From an uncultured Collinsella sp. (GTDB taxonomy: Bacteria > Actinomycetota > Coriobacteriia > Coriobacteriales > Coriobacteriaceae): a stretch of DNA of 64,000 bases. The position numbers and the translations under genes are program-made. The notes beneath the pieces are model-generated. The model saw only the letters and a program-made list of their open reading frames with translations. It made no database searches and was not told the origin of the DNA. The stretch is from positions 5,092 through 69,091 of the forward strand of contig CABVAY010000005.1 of NCBI GenBank assembly GCA_902496455.1. The letters run 5' to 3'. Positions 16,914 through 25,315 of the stretch are shown here, one piece after another; position 1 is the stretch's first letter; every line of letters begins with the position of its first letter.

Positions 16914-17915
16914 TCACCGTTTGCGCCCGTAGCCATCAATGAACCCCTCAATAAATCTGTATTTCTGCCGATCACCGCTTCCGACGATCATCATGTACGT
17001 GTCCACCCCGACAGCGCTCTCCAGCTTCTCCAGCTCCCGAAGGCATTTCCGAAGAAATTCTCTGGAACGCTTCTTCTGATGCGTTAGTAAGGTCAATAGA
17101 TAGGCCAGGAGAACGATGTAGTCGACTATGGAATTGAAATTCAACCTGTATCCGATAGAAAGGTCCTCATCGAGAAGCTCGCCGACCGCGGCCAGGTTTC
17201 TGTCGGGATTGGTGTACTTGACCGATTGGCTGAACCTCGAATCGAACACCGCCCCGTTGTGGGCGACCGCGTTCCTTAAGGGGCGAATCGTCTCGACGAT
17301 GTCGACGACGATGCCGGGGTTCGCATGTGAGAAACCTAGGTCGCTTGCGATCTCGGCGAGGGTTTCATCGGGAAGGCTCCTGCATACGCTTGTGAGATCC
17401 CCGAGGGTCATCACCTCGAAAATGCTCCAAACGGGCGCGTCGTCGTCGCGATCGACATAGTGCTTCACGAGATCGTTTTTGTAACTCCGTCTCACGATGT
17501 TCTGAAGCTGGCTCTTGAGCTTGAGCTTTTCCCTCATCTGCCCGCTCACGACCCTTCCGCCGGCATCCCTGCATGTCCGGAGGCCGCGCCTTAAGAAGGT
17601 CGCCAGCCCGGGGTCCTCTATGTTCTCAAGTATCCTGGCCAGGACTATGTTTTTAACCGCAGTTTCGATGAACATTATTTCCGGGTAGATTGCCGCCTTG
17701 ATGGCGGAATCGAACCCTTATATGTCCATGAGGGCATCGAACGAAGGGAGGGGTATAGCGTTTTTGGGCTTTCGGACAAACCGGAAGCCTTTATAGCCAT
17801 GGAAATAGCCCATGTTTCTCAGCAGTATCTTTCTGTCGCTCCCCCGCAAATCCTCCATGCCGTGATTCGTCCTCATGTGCTTCATGAGGGAATTGATGCT
17901 CATGCCCTTCTTCAT
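16914..17915 (-). pseudogene. Abi_2-family abortive-infection protein gene, split by an in-frame TAA
   Basis: ATG 17915 with AAAGGAGG opens a frame of 65 codons (ending FDALMDI) that meets TAA at 17718-17720. The same frame continues without break as GFDSAIKAAIYPEIMFIETA to 16914. Joined, it is about 333 residues, normal for Abi_2 (AbiD/AbiF) proteins: YFHGYKGFRF in the N-terminal part, then HYVDRDDDAPVWSIFEVMTL, and TIRPLRNAVAHNGAVF, where R-N-A-V-A-H is the RX4H HEPN motif. The family kills or arrests infected cells, probably by RNA cleavage. The family pattern suggests a Tyr-Arg pair where TAA-GGG now stands. Either the gene is dead, or a shorter 253-aa product starts at ATG 17675, or the stop is read through. 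The terminator and ribosome site are intact. Confidence 0.78.
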
Positions 17916-18140
17916 CGAACCTCCTTTGGCCTCCTTCAAGGAATTTATATCCCCGCCTGCTTCGGCGGGGCGAGTCTGTCGTTGGTGACGGCCTATTTCG
18001 CCGCCTATCTCCGAGACCGGGTATGCCGGTAGGAGAAGGATGATCCTATCCATATGGCCACCCACTGCCTCGTGAAACCGCGGCCCGGATTGTCATGGAC
18101 TTCGGAGAGTAGGGCAGAGGACGACACGCGCCGCGTCCGG
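17916..18140 (-). other. Leader of the Abi gene with hairpin
   Basis: No good start exists between the AT-rich TATAAT-like site at 18142-18150 (readable on both strands) and ATG 17915. The leader contains CCCCGCC/GGCGGGG (17947-17966, 6-nt loop) about 30 nt before the ribosome site. Some Abi_2-family toxins are accompanied by structured upstream RNAs; whether this one is such an RNA is inference. A poor reading frame starting at 18065 covers it but has unusual composition and no ribosome site. Confidence 0.35.
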
Positions 18141-18416
18141 CTATAATTATATCAGAAATACGTACGCATGTTCGTGTTTCGTGGTATACTGTCTTTACCG
18201 AACAAGACAGGGTGAAAGTCGCTTCGGAGGCCCCCAATGGTACGAAGCGCCGGCGCCGTGAACCCCCGCTGCCCCGACCCTGGCTTAGCTGGCGCTCGCG
18301 ACGTCAGCTGACCGGCGGGATGCCGGTTGGCACCATATACAACAGACACGGTGGAAGCGCTCTATTCCTAAAGAGCAAGCTTGTCCACGTCGAACTTATC
18401 AAAGGGGGCATGCGCT
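18141..18416 (+). other. Structured untranslated leader of the RhuM-Fic gene
   Basis: TATACT (18185-18190) looks like a -10 box. Directly after it, CTGTCTT/AAGACAG (18189-18195 with 18204-18210) forms a hairpin, then CGCTTCG/CGAAGCG (18220-18226 with 18243-18249) and ACCGGC/GCCGGT (18311-18316 with 18322-18327). The stretch is GC-rich, has no reading frame of note and is 200 nt long, more than a simple 5' untranslated region needs. It may be a regulatory or antitoxin RNA; I do not recognise a known riboswitch in it. Confidence 0.4.
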
Positions 18417-19361
18417 ATGCGCACTGCGACCGAAATCCAACAAATCGCTTTGTACGAGAATCCCGACCACACCGTCCACTTGGACGTGCGCGTCGACGGT
18501 GATACGGTCTGGCTGACCCAGCAGCAGATGGCGACGTTGTTCGGGCGCGGAGTGCCGACTATTTCCAAGCACATTCATTCCGCAGCAAAGGAAGAGCTTG
18601 CCGGAATTCGAACTATTTCATTTTTTGAAATAGTTCGTTTGGAGGGAACAAGAACGGTAAAACGTCAGGTCGAGCACTACAACCTCGACATGATCATCTC
18701 AGTTGGCTACCGTGTGAAGTCCCAGCAGGGCGTGTACTTCCGCCGGTGGGCAAATGGCGTGCTCAAGCAGCACCTCCTGCAGGGTTACTCCATCAACCAA
18801 AAAAGGCTCGAGGCGCTTGGAACGGTCTTCAAGGTCCTCGAGCGATCAAGCGCGCCGGAGCTCTCCGGCGCGGCCGAGGTGCTGCGGAAGTACCTTCCGA
18901 GCCTTACCCTGCTCGACGAATACGATACGGGAAGGATGAAGGCGCCACAGGGTAACGAGCCCAACTGGGAGCTCGATTATACCGAAGCCCTCGAAGTCGT
19001 CCGCAGTCTACCGTTCTATTCGTCGTCCACCCTGTTCGGACGAGAGCGGGACAACCAGTTCGCCGGAATCATCAGCACTCTCTATCAAGGCTTTGGCGAC
19101 CAAGACCTATATCCCTCCGTTCAAGCGAAGGCCGCCAACCTTCTCTACCTCGTAGTGAAGGACCATCCGTTCATGGATGGCAACAAGCGCTCCGCGGCGG
19201 CGCTCTTCATACACTTCCTCGATAAGAACGGAGTCCTCAGAGACGGAGAGAGACTCCGCGTGGAGGGCAACGCGCTGGCGGCGATGACGCTCATGGTCGC
19301 CCTCTCCGATCCAAGCGAGAAGGACTCGATGGTTGCGCTAGTGGAGAATTTCATCGCGTAG
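18417..19361 (+). CDS. RhuM-type virulence protein with C-terminal Fic/Doc domain
   Basis: A 314-aa protein; ATG 18417 is taken over TTG 18381 because AGGGGGC precedes it. Residues ~10-120 are the RhuM (virulence protein) domain: VWLTQQQMATLFGRGVPTIS, then EHYNLDMIISVGYRVKSQQG and FRRWANGVLKQHLLQGYSIN. A linker leads to a Fic/Doc fold at ~200-300 with the active-site loop HPFMDGNKRSA, whose His is catalytic in AMP- or phosphate-transfer to target proteins. Such proteins occur in pathogenicity islands and defence or toxin modules; no separate antitoxin gene is adjacent. A second, broken copy of its Fic core lies at 12771-12902. Inside the gene a 12-bp perfect hairpin sits at 18609-18637. Confidence 0.85.
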   Translation: MRTATEIQQIALYENPDHTVHLDVRVDGDTVWLTQQQMATLFGRGVPTISKHIHSAAKEELAGIRTISFFEIVRLEGTRTVKRQVEHYNLDMIISVGYRVKSQQGVYFRRWANGVLKQHLLQGYSINQKRLEALGTVFKVLERSSAPELSGAAEVLRKYLPSLTLLDEYDTGRMKAPQGNEPNWELDYTEALEVVRSLPFYSSSTLFGRERDNQFAGIISTLYQGFGDQDLYPSVQAKAANLLYLVVKDHPFMDGNKRSAAALFIHFLDKNGVLRDGERLRVEGNALAAMTLMVALSDPSEKDSMVALVENFIA

Positions 19362-19507
19362 CGCCTTCGCCCGAACACCAGAATCGACATTCCTTCCTAT
19401 GGCAGGTGCAAGTTGGCGCGCTGCCAAATGGAGTAACCGACCAGTTGCACCAGATAGTCATAGCCCTTAGTGTCCTTAGCGGCTCTCGACAGCAGTTAAA
19501 CCATTGT
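19362..19507 (-). other. Gap with a possible C-terminal gene fragment
   Basis: On the minus strand, directly after the 828-aa glycosyltransferase gene, one frame reads LLSRAAKDTKGYDYLVQLVG then YSIWQRANLHLP and a stop. It has the look of a real protein C-terminus but no start, and I cannot assign a family. No terminator is visible. Confidence 0.25.
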
Positions 19508-21994
19508 CTAAAGCGAGAAGTACTCGCTTTCGGAGGACAAGTTAGGCCCCAGCCACGGATCACCCATCAAGAAAAACCCCGGCCAGCGCTGCATGAACAG
19601 TGCCTGTTCGCGTTTCCAACGGCGTAGCTTTTCCTCGCTGGCCTCTTCCCTGCCGCGCGAGGTGAACTCGTAGTGGTACAGCTCGGCATAGGGCGTAAAG
19701 ATGGTGCGGTAGCCCGCCTCCCATACGCGCAGGCAAAAGTCTGCATCGTTAAAACCGACGGCGAACTCCTCGTCGTAGCCTTCGACCTGCTCAAAAACGT
19801 CGCGACGGACCATCTGGCAGGCGCCCGTTACGGCACTGAAGTTGCCCGGGCGCACGGCGCGGGCAAGATATCCCTCGCGCTTTGCCGAGAAGTCCTGGTT
19901 GGCATGGGCAAGTGCGCCGCGCACGCCGACCACAATGCCAGCGTGCTGCACCAGATGGTCGGCAAAGTAGAGCTTGGCGCCCACCACGCCCGCGTCGGGA
20001 CGCCGCAGATAGCCCATCATCTCCTCGATAAAGTCCGGGGTCATAACCTCGGTGTCGTTGTTGAGCAGTAGCAGGTAGTCGCCCTTGGCATTGTCAACGC
20101 CAAAGTTAATGATTTGCGAATAATTGAACTCGCCCGGCCAGTACACAACACGTGCGCTACCTTTGCCTTCGGAAGCTGCAGCCACGCGCTCCGGCAGGGT
20201 TTCGTAATACGCAAACGTCTCCGGGGCCTCGCTGTTGTTCTCCACCAAGACGATCTCGTAGTTGGCATACGTGGCCTTATGGGCGATCGACATAACACAG
20301 GCATCGAGCGTCTCAACGTGGTCCTTGGTGGGAATCACAATACTCACCAGCGGCACAGGCTCCGGCAGCGCATAACGCATGCGATAGACAAACGGCGTCT
20401 CGGTCTCCTCGACCGTCCCGTGAACGTCCAGCGAGTCAAAGTGGCGCTGCAGCGCCAAACGACCAGCTTCAATGGCATACGGCTTGCTATCTGCAGAGCC
20501 ATCGGCGGTGGAACCGGGGTGTACGCGCCAGTGATACAACACGTGGGCAATATGCTCAAACCGTGCGCCCGATGCAAGGCAGCGAAGCGTCAGATCATAA
20601 TCCTGGGCGCCCGCGACATCTTCCGGCGACATGCCAATGCAATCGATAAGCGCCTTCTCCACCATCAGAAAATGCGTCACGCAGTTATGGCTATAGAGCA
20701 GATCAACGTTAAGCTTGGTCTTAAAGACCGGCTGACCCCACTCCCCCGTTTTCTGGAACATGTCCTCGTCACAAAACAGGATCTGCGGACGCTCTCCCTC
20801 TGCCGCTTTGTTCAATGCGGCGACATAGTGGAACAACGCATCCGGTTCCAGAATGTCATCATGGTCTAAGAATGCGATGTAGTCGCCCGACGCTTGTTGA
20901 ATACCAGCGTTGGTGTTCAGCACAATGCCGCCGTTGCCGGGCAGTTCGATGCGACGAACGCGCTCGTCGTTGGCGGCAGCCGCAAGATGGGCCACCGCAT
21001 CCCATTCGGGGGAGGCGTCCATAAGCAGCAATTCCCAGTTTCCATAGCTCTGGGATAGCACAGAGTCCAGCAGCTCGCGCAGGTAGACCCGATCGGTCTT
21101 ATAGCACGGCACCATAATGCTCACGAGCGGCCTATAGGCGAATGCCGACGCGGCGACGCACTGACACGACAGGTCGCCCGGCTTCGCGCGATGTTGATCA
21201 AACCAACGTCGATAGGCCGCGTCATCCGCACGCGCATCCTTCATGCGATTCCAGCTGTCGTCGACCATGCCGTTGTACAGACGACCATCCATGGCGCAAA
21301 AACCGCTCTGAATCTGGACCGTGGGATCAGCCGCAATCGCGACAAAATCGCGTATATCCTCGGGCATCTCAACGCTCAGATACGTTTTATTGACGCGGCA
21401 TCCGTTCTGCTGGAGAACATCGACCTGCGACTCAAACACATGCACGGTGGCATCAATCGCATTCATGTGCGTATCGAAGATCTGGAGCTCAGGGGCGCAC
21501 TGGGGATCTCCCGCCCACTTGACCTCATAGCGCCAAACGGCGCCCTCATCTGCCGGTAAATAACGAACGGCATCGATCTCGTAGCGGCCGCAGCACTCGC
21601 CGCGCTGCGCATCGCGAACGAGCGCGCACATCGCAGGCCTTGCTTTGTAGTTAATCTTAGATTCCAGTTTGGCAATACGACTATCAAGGCGAATAGAGCC
21701 CAGCCTTTTGTCGCCGGACGCAAATGAGACGTCAATTGTAGAGCCGTCCATAAACGGAAGCACCAAGACGAGGAGCTCGCGCCCATAATCGGCAACGGAG
21801 GGACAAAGCGCAAGCACGCGGCCATGGTCGGCCGGCAGTGTCAAAGACGGCACGCAAGCGCCATCGGTCGTCGCATGAGCAAAAGCCTGGGGACCCTCCT
21901 GCTCAATAAGCCCCGCAACATCCTGGCCGGCAAAGCGAAGCAGCACAAACAGGCGGCCCTGGCTGCGGCAAAGTGTCAAACGCTTGATACTCAT
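19508..21994 (-). CDS. Large protein with two tandem GT2 glycosyltransferase domains
   Basis: An 828-aa protein. Residues ~1-285 have no recognised domain. GT2 domain A spans ~288-510 (VSIMVPCYKTDRVYLRELLD, DYIAFLDHDDILEPDAL, AQDYDLTLRC). Domain B spans ~560-800 (VSIVIPTKDHVETLDACVMS, YLLLLNNDTEVMTPDFI, VGAKLYFADHLVQHAG, FNDADFCLRVWE). Both keep the DxD-type metal residues, so two successive sugar transfers, or polymerisation of a disaccharide, are plausible at the cytoplasmic membrane face. Domain B closely resembles the partial gene at 1-586. ATG 21994 directly follows the TAG of the preceding gene, so translation is coupled. It is the last of five GT2 genes in this minus-strand series. Confidence 0.88.
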   Translation of the reverse strand: MSIKRLTLCRSQGRLFVLLRFAGQDVAGLIEQEGPQAFAHATTDGACVPSLTLPADHGRVLALCPSVADYGRELLVLVLPFMDGSTIDVSFASGDKRLGSIRLDSRIAKLESKINYKARPAMCALVRDAQRGECCGRYEIDAVRYLPADEGAVWRYEVKWAGDPQCAPELQIFDTHMNAIDATVHVFESQVDVLQQNGCRVNKTYLSVEMPEDIRDFVAIAADPTVQIQSGFCAMDGRLYNGMVDDSWNRMKDARADDAAYRRWFDQHRAKPGDLSCQCVAASAFAYRPLVSIMVPCYKTDRVYLRELLDSVLSQSYGNWELLLMDASPEWDAVAHLAAAANDERVRRIELPGNGGIVLNTNAGIQQASGDYIAFLDHDDILEPDALFHYVAALNKAAEGERPQILFCDEDMFQKTGEWGQPVFKTKLNVDLLYSHNCVTHFLMVEKALIDCIGMSPEDVAGAQDYDLTLRCLASGARFEHIAHVLYHWRVHPGSTADGSADSKPYAIEAGRLALQRHFDSLDVHGTVEETETPFVYRMRYALPEPVPLVSIVIPTKDHVETLDACVMSIAHKATYANYEIVLVENNSEAPETFAYYETLPERVAAASEGKGSARVVYWPGEFNYSQIINFGVDNAKGDYLLLLNNDTEVMTPDFIEEMMGYLRRPDAGVVGAKLYFADHLVQHAGIVVGVRGALAHANQDFSAKREGYLARAVRPGNFSAVTGACQMVRRDVFEQVEGYDEEFAVGFNDADFCLRVWEAGYRTIFTPYAELYHYEFTSRGREEASEEKLRRWKREQALFMQRWPGFFLMGDPWLGPNLSSESEYFSL

Positions 21995-23062
21995 CTACAC
22001 TTCTCGCTTTCCCAGGGCGTTCGCAGCCATGCGCTTGTACGCGCCCAGGCGCCCAAACCTCAGGACGTCGTAATTGAACATGAGCTTTTTGCACAAACGA
22101 GCAGCAGGAGCCTTACCGACAAGCGCCGCACGCACCATGGCGGCAACAGAAGGATCGCATTGCGCAAGCGCAGCATCACTGCCCACGGCAGAACCGTCAA
22201 GTGCCGCGGCAACGGCAGCGAACACCTTGCCACAGCCCAAGCCCAGGAGCCTGAGTGCATCGTACAGCACCAGATCACACAGGAAGTACGCCAGGTCATC
22301 GGCATGCTGGGCATCGATCCCATCACGGCGCCAATCGGCCAGCACCGCGGAGTAGATCTTCACGTGCTCCAGCAAACGTGTCTCATCGTCATAGCGCATG
22401 GTGTCCATGAGCGAGCCCTTGCGTGCCACGCGATAGTCGTACAGCTTGTTCGAGATAAGCGCCGTCTTGCGCGAACGGCCATAGACGGCAAAATCGAAGA
22501 CCTGATCCTCGCCATACTTAACGGTTTCATCGAACACAATCCCGTTGCCCAGCAAAAAAGCGCGCTTGCAAGCGGTGCGCCATGCAAAGGGGCGAGACGC
22601 TTCCTTAAACAGCAGATCTGAGCTATAGCCCTCAAACAAAACGTCGCGTGGGCTCAGTACATAGTTAAGCCACGGATACCCCGCCTCCAGCGGATACGGG
22701 TTCGCGCCAAAGGTCAAAACGTCGCAATCCTCACGCTCAAAGACATCGACGATCACGCGGCACGCATCGGGCGTAAAGCGGTCGTCAGAATCTAAGAACG
22801 AGACGATAGGAGCCGAGGACGCAGCGATACCCGCGTTACGGGCGCTCGACAAACCACCGTTGGGCTTATCGACAAGCTTAAAGCGGGTATCCCTTTCGCA
22901 ATAGGTAGCGGCGATGTCGCGCGACCCATCCGGCGAGCCATCGTTAACCAGCACGCCTTCCCAACCGGGCATATCCTGCGCGAGTAGGGAGTCCAGGCAC
23001 CATGCCAGGCACTCCTCCACCTTGTAGATGGGAACGACGACGGAAATCTTAGGGGTAGCCAT
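21995..23062 (-). CDS. Glycosyltransferase family 2
   Basis: A 355-aa protein. ATG 23062 is used (GGAG about 10 nt upstream); a GTG lies two codons earlier. One GT-A domain: ISVVVPIYKVEECLAWCLDS, GVLVNDGSPDGSRDIAATYC, PNGGLSSARNAGIAAS and IVSFLDSDDRFTPDA with the DSDD metal site. The C-terminal ~150 residues are acceptor-specific, with GEDQVFDFAVYGRSR. The stop is adjacent to the start of the tandem GT2 gene, and its own start follows the previous gene by about 12 nt, so all belong to one operon making a surface glycan. Confidence 0.87.
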   Translation of the reverse strand: MATPKISVVVPIYKVEECLAWCLDSLLAQDMPGWEGVLVNDGSPDGSRDIAATYCERDTRFKLVDKPNGGLSSARNAGIAASSAPIVSFLDSDDRFTPDACRVIVDVFEREDCDVLTFGANPYPLEAGYPWLNYVLSPRDVLFEGYSSDLLFKEASRPFAWRTACKRAFLLGNGIVFDETVKYGEDQVFDFAVYGRSRKTALISNKLYDYRVARKGSLMDTMRYDDETRLLEHVKIYSAVLADWRRDGIDAQHADDLAYFLCDLVLYDALRLLGLGCGKVFAAVAAALDGSAVGSDAALAQCDPSVAAMVRAALVGKAPAARLCKKLMFNYDVLRFGRLGAYKRMAANALGKREV

Positions 23063-23074
23063 AATCACGCGCTC

Positions 23075-24193
23075 CTACTGTGCCGCCGGCACGTCGTCGG
23101 GATGCGGATTATCACCGTAGGCGCGCTGATACGTCAGCACGCGCCAGACCAGCGGCAGGCCGCCGATCTTAAAATAGTGCTTAAACGTATTGAACTTGCC
23201 CGGCTTTTTAAAGCCAAAACGCGAATCGATATAGGCACGGGGCGACTTGATCATCAGTCGCAAGTCGGTCTCGCCGCGCGGGTCGAAGAGCGACAGGTCA
23301 AAGCGACCAGCATCCCAATCGGCCTTGAGCTCGGGAGATGCCTTCTCCCAAAACTGTTCGCGCAACTCATCAACCAGACGGTCATCATTCCAGCGGTACG
23401 TATCGACCTTCATGCGCATTAAAATGCCCTGAAGCCGAGCCTTAAGCTCGGGGCGTTCATCCAAAAAGCGCTGCATCTCGGCATATTCGTCGCACACGCA
23501 AAATACCTTGTTAGGCGAGTTAACAGAACTCTTCTCGTTGTCTTGGCGATAGCACAAAATGGGATCCGCAATAAACGCAGCACGCTCGGCGCATGCCCAG
23601 ACCTTAAAGTTAAAACCCGCATCCTGATACGAGGCACCCGGCGTAGGAAGGAACCGAATCTGATTGTCGTTAAGGAACGTCCGTCGATAGATGGCCGACC
23701 AAATGGAAGGCTTGCGGTAGAAAATGCCCGGGCGATCGACGGGGCGATACGCGGCGCCCGTCATATGCTCGTCGATAATTCCAAACAGCTCGCGGCGCTC
23801 GCTGGGCGCAGACCAGTACAGGTAAAAGTCGCCCTTAACGACATCGGCATGCTCGGCATCGGCCTTGGCAACCAGCTTTTGAAGCGAATCCTCGAACATA
23901 AAGTCATCGGACTCCAAAATGCCCACGTACTCGCCATGCGCCATCTCCAGGCCACGGTTCATCGAGTCGCCGTAGCCGCTGTTGGCCTTGTCGATCATCT
24001 TAACGCGCGCATCGCGCTCCATGTACTCGCGGATGATATCCGGCGAGCTATCGGTAGAGCCATCGTTGATGCAGATGATCTCGATATCCTTGAGCGTCTG
24101 CGCAATGGCTGAATCGAGGCACTCGCGCAGGTAGCGCTCAACATTGCAGATGGGAACAAGCAGCGAAACTTTCGGGGTATCAGAGTTCTGCAA
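23075..24193 (-). CDS. Glycosyltransferase family 2 (paralogue of 25316-26419)
   Basis: A 372-aa protein beginning at TTG 24193, which is preceded by AACAGGAGGTTCTC, a near-perfect ribosome site; the next ATG would remove the first GT2 strand. Signatures: VSLLVPICNVERYLRECLDS, IEIICINDGSTDSSPDIIRE, ANSGYGDSMNRGLEMAHG and YVGILESDDFM (ESDD metal site). The C-terminal region FLPTPGASYQDAGFNFKVWA is shared with the paralogue. The first ~200 bp of the two genes are almost identical at the nucleotide level. Such CDP-glycerol- or sugar-transferring GT2 enzymes act in teichoic acid or capsule assembly; donor unknown. Confidence 0.87.
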   Translation of the reverse strand: MQNSDTPKVSLLVPICNVERYLRECLDSAIAQTLKDIEIICINDGSTDSSPDIIREYMERDARVKMIDKANSGYGDSMNRGLEMAHGEYVGILESDDFMFEDSLQKLVAKADAEHADVVKGDFYLYWSAPSERRELFGIIDEHMTGAAYRPVDRPGIFYRKPSIWSAIYRRTFLNDNQIRFLPTPGASYQDAGFNFKVWACAERAAFIADPILCYRQDNEKSSVNSPNKVFCVCDEYAEMQRFLDERPELKARLQGILMRMKVDTYRWNDDRLVDELREQFWEKASPELKADWDAGRFDLSLFDPRGETDLRLMIKSPRAYIDSRFGFKKPGKFNTFKHYFKIGGLPLVWRVLTYQRAYGDNPHPDDVPAAQ

Positions 24194-24268
24194 GAGAACC
24201 TCCTGTTGAATAGCGTGTAACAGGCCTATTTTAGCAGCGAAGCAACGGTGCGCGGCAGCGCCCAGATA

Positions 24269-25309
24269 TTAGATAAAGCGTTCCAGGCAGGCCTTGAGAC
24301 CGCGGGTCGAAAGATAGAACAGCGTGGCGTCCGCCATCGAAACGCCCGAGGTCGCCGCAACGAGCTTATGGGCAACACGACAGACGGCGCCCTTAGCAGG
24401 CATATCCGCCCAATCCGTTCCCAAAAACGTCGTGAAATCCATATTCACGCGACCGGCCACGCGACGGAAACCATCGGCATCCAAGCGCGCCAAATCAAAC
24501 ACGATAAGGTCCAAAAACCAGGTGATCAGCTCGCCGGGACACAGGTCCAAAAGGCCGTAGACCGCCCAATCCTCCAAAACTTCCTCGAGCATCCTCATGT
24601 GTGCGTCGAGCTTTTTGGCGCGGGCCTCGGCACTGTTGAACTCGTGCGTCGCCGAGTCGTTCTCCATCACGTAGTGGTAGAACCTGTCCGGCATGACAAC
24701 GGTCTTTGAGGCCAGCGCGTAAGCTGCAAACTGGAACACGACGTCCTCGCCCAATGCCAAGCCGGGGGCAAAACGTATGCCCTCGCGATTGAGCAGCTCG
24801 CGCGAAAAAGCCGCGCGGCATGCATAGGGCTGTGCATTTGCGTGGAACAGTAACTGAGGATCACGGGCGTCAAAAGTGCCCACCTTGGGGCTCATGAGTT
24901 GCTGGACCCGCTTGGGCGCGGCGTCGGACGGCTCGCAGACGCCGCCAAAAACGGCGACCTCGGCATCTGCAGACTCCATGGCATGCAGTACGCACTCGAC
25001 CGTCTGGGCGTCGATGTAATCGTCGGCGTCCACAAAGAAGACAATCTCGCCCTCGGCGGCATCGATACCGGCATTTCGAGCGCACGAGACGCCAGCGTTT
25101 TCCTGGTCAATCACCAGCACACGGTCGTCGGCCTGCGCAATTTGACGCAAGACGCACAGCGAATCGTCAACCGAACCGTCGTTGACACAGACAACCTGAA
25201 TCGAGCGCTCGGACTGTGTCAGCAGCGAGTCAAGGCATCTCTGAATGGAGCGCGCGGAGTTGTATACGGGAACGACAATAGTCGCTTTGGGAATCGAGGC
25301 ATCTCCCAT
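24269..25309 (-). CDS. Glycosyltransferase family 2
   Basis: A 346-aa protein with ATG 25309 behind GGGGGTAGGTCGGT. N-terminal GT-A domain: ATIVVPVYNSARSIQRCLDS, IQVVCVNDGSVDDSLCVLRQ, ENAGVSCARNAGIDAAEGEI and VFFVDADDYIDAQTV (DADD). The C-terminal half (GEDVVFQFAAYALASKTVVM and following) has the same plan as the gene at 21995, implying similar acceptors. It starts 6 nt after the upstream gene's stop; a 75-nt gap separates it from the next GT2 gene, the only sizeable gap in this operon. No terminator is evident in that gap. Confidence 0.86.
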   Translation of the reverse strand: MGDASIPKATIVVPVYNSARSIQRCLDSLLTQSERSIQVVCVNDGSVDDSLCVLRQIAQADDRVLVIDQENAGVSCARNAGIDAAEGEIVFFVDADDYIDAQTVECVLHAMESADAEVAVFGGVCEPSDAAPKRVQQLMSPKVGTFDARDPQLLFHANAQPYACRAAFSRELLNREGIRFAPGLALGEDVVFQFAAYALASKTVVMPDRFYHYVMENDSATHEFNSAEARAKKLDAHMRMLEEVLEDWAVYGLLDLCPGELITWFLDLIVFDLARLDADGFRRVAGRVNMDFTTFLGTDWADMPAKGAVCRVAHKLVAATSGVSMADATLFYLSTRGLKACLERFI

Positions 25310-25315
25310 ACCGAC

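Noticed and set aside
17718..18065. 115-aa gene starting at 18065
   Set aside because: The real start is ATG 17915 with a strong ribosome site; upstream residues are Pro/Gly-rich noise from the leader.
18189..18380. Cobalamin or other known riboswitch
   Set aside because: GGTGAAAGTC and CCCCGC strings tempted me, but the B12-box and its order are absent.
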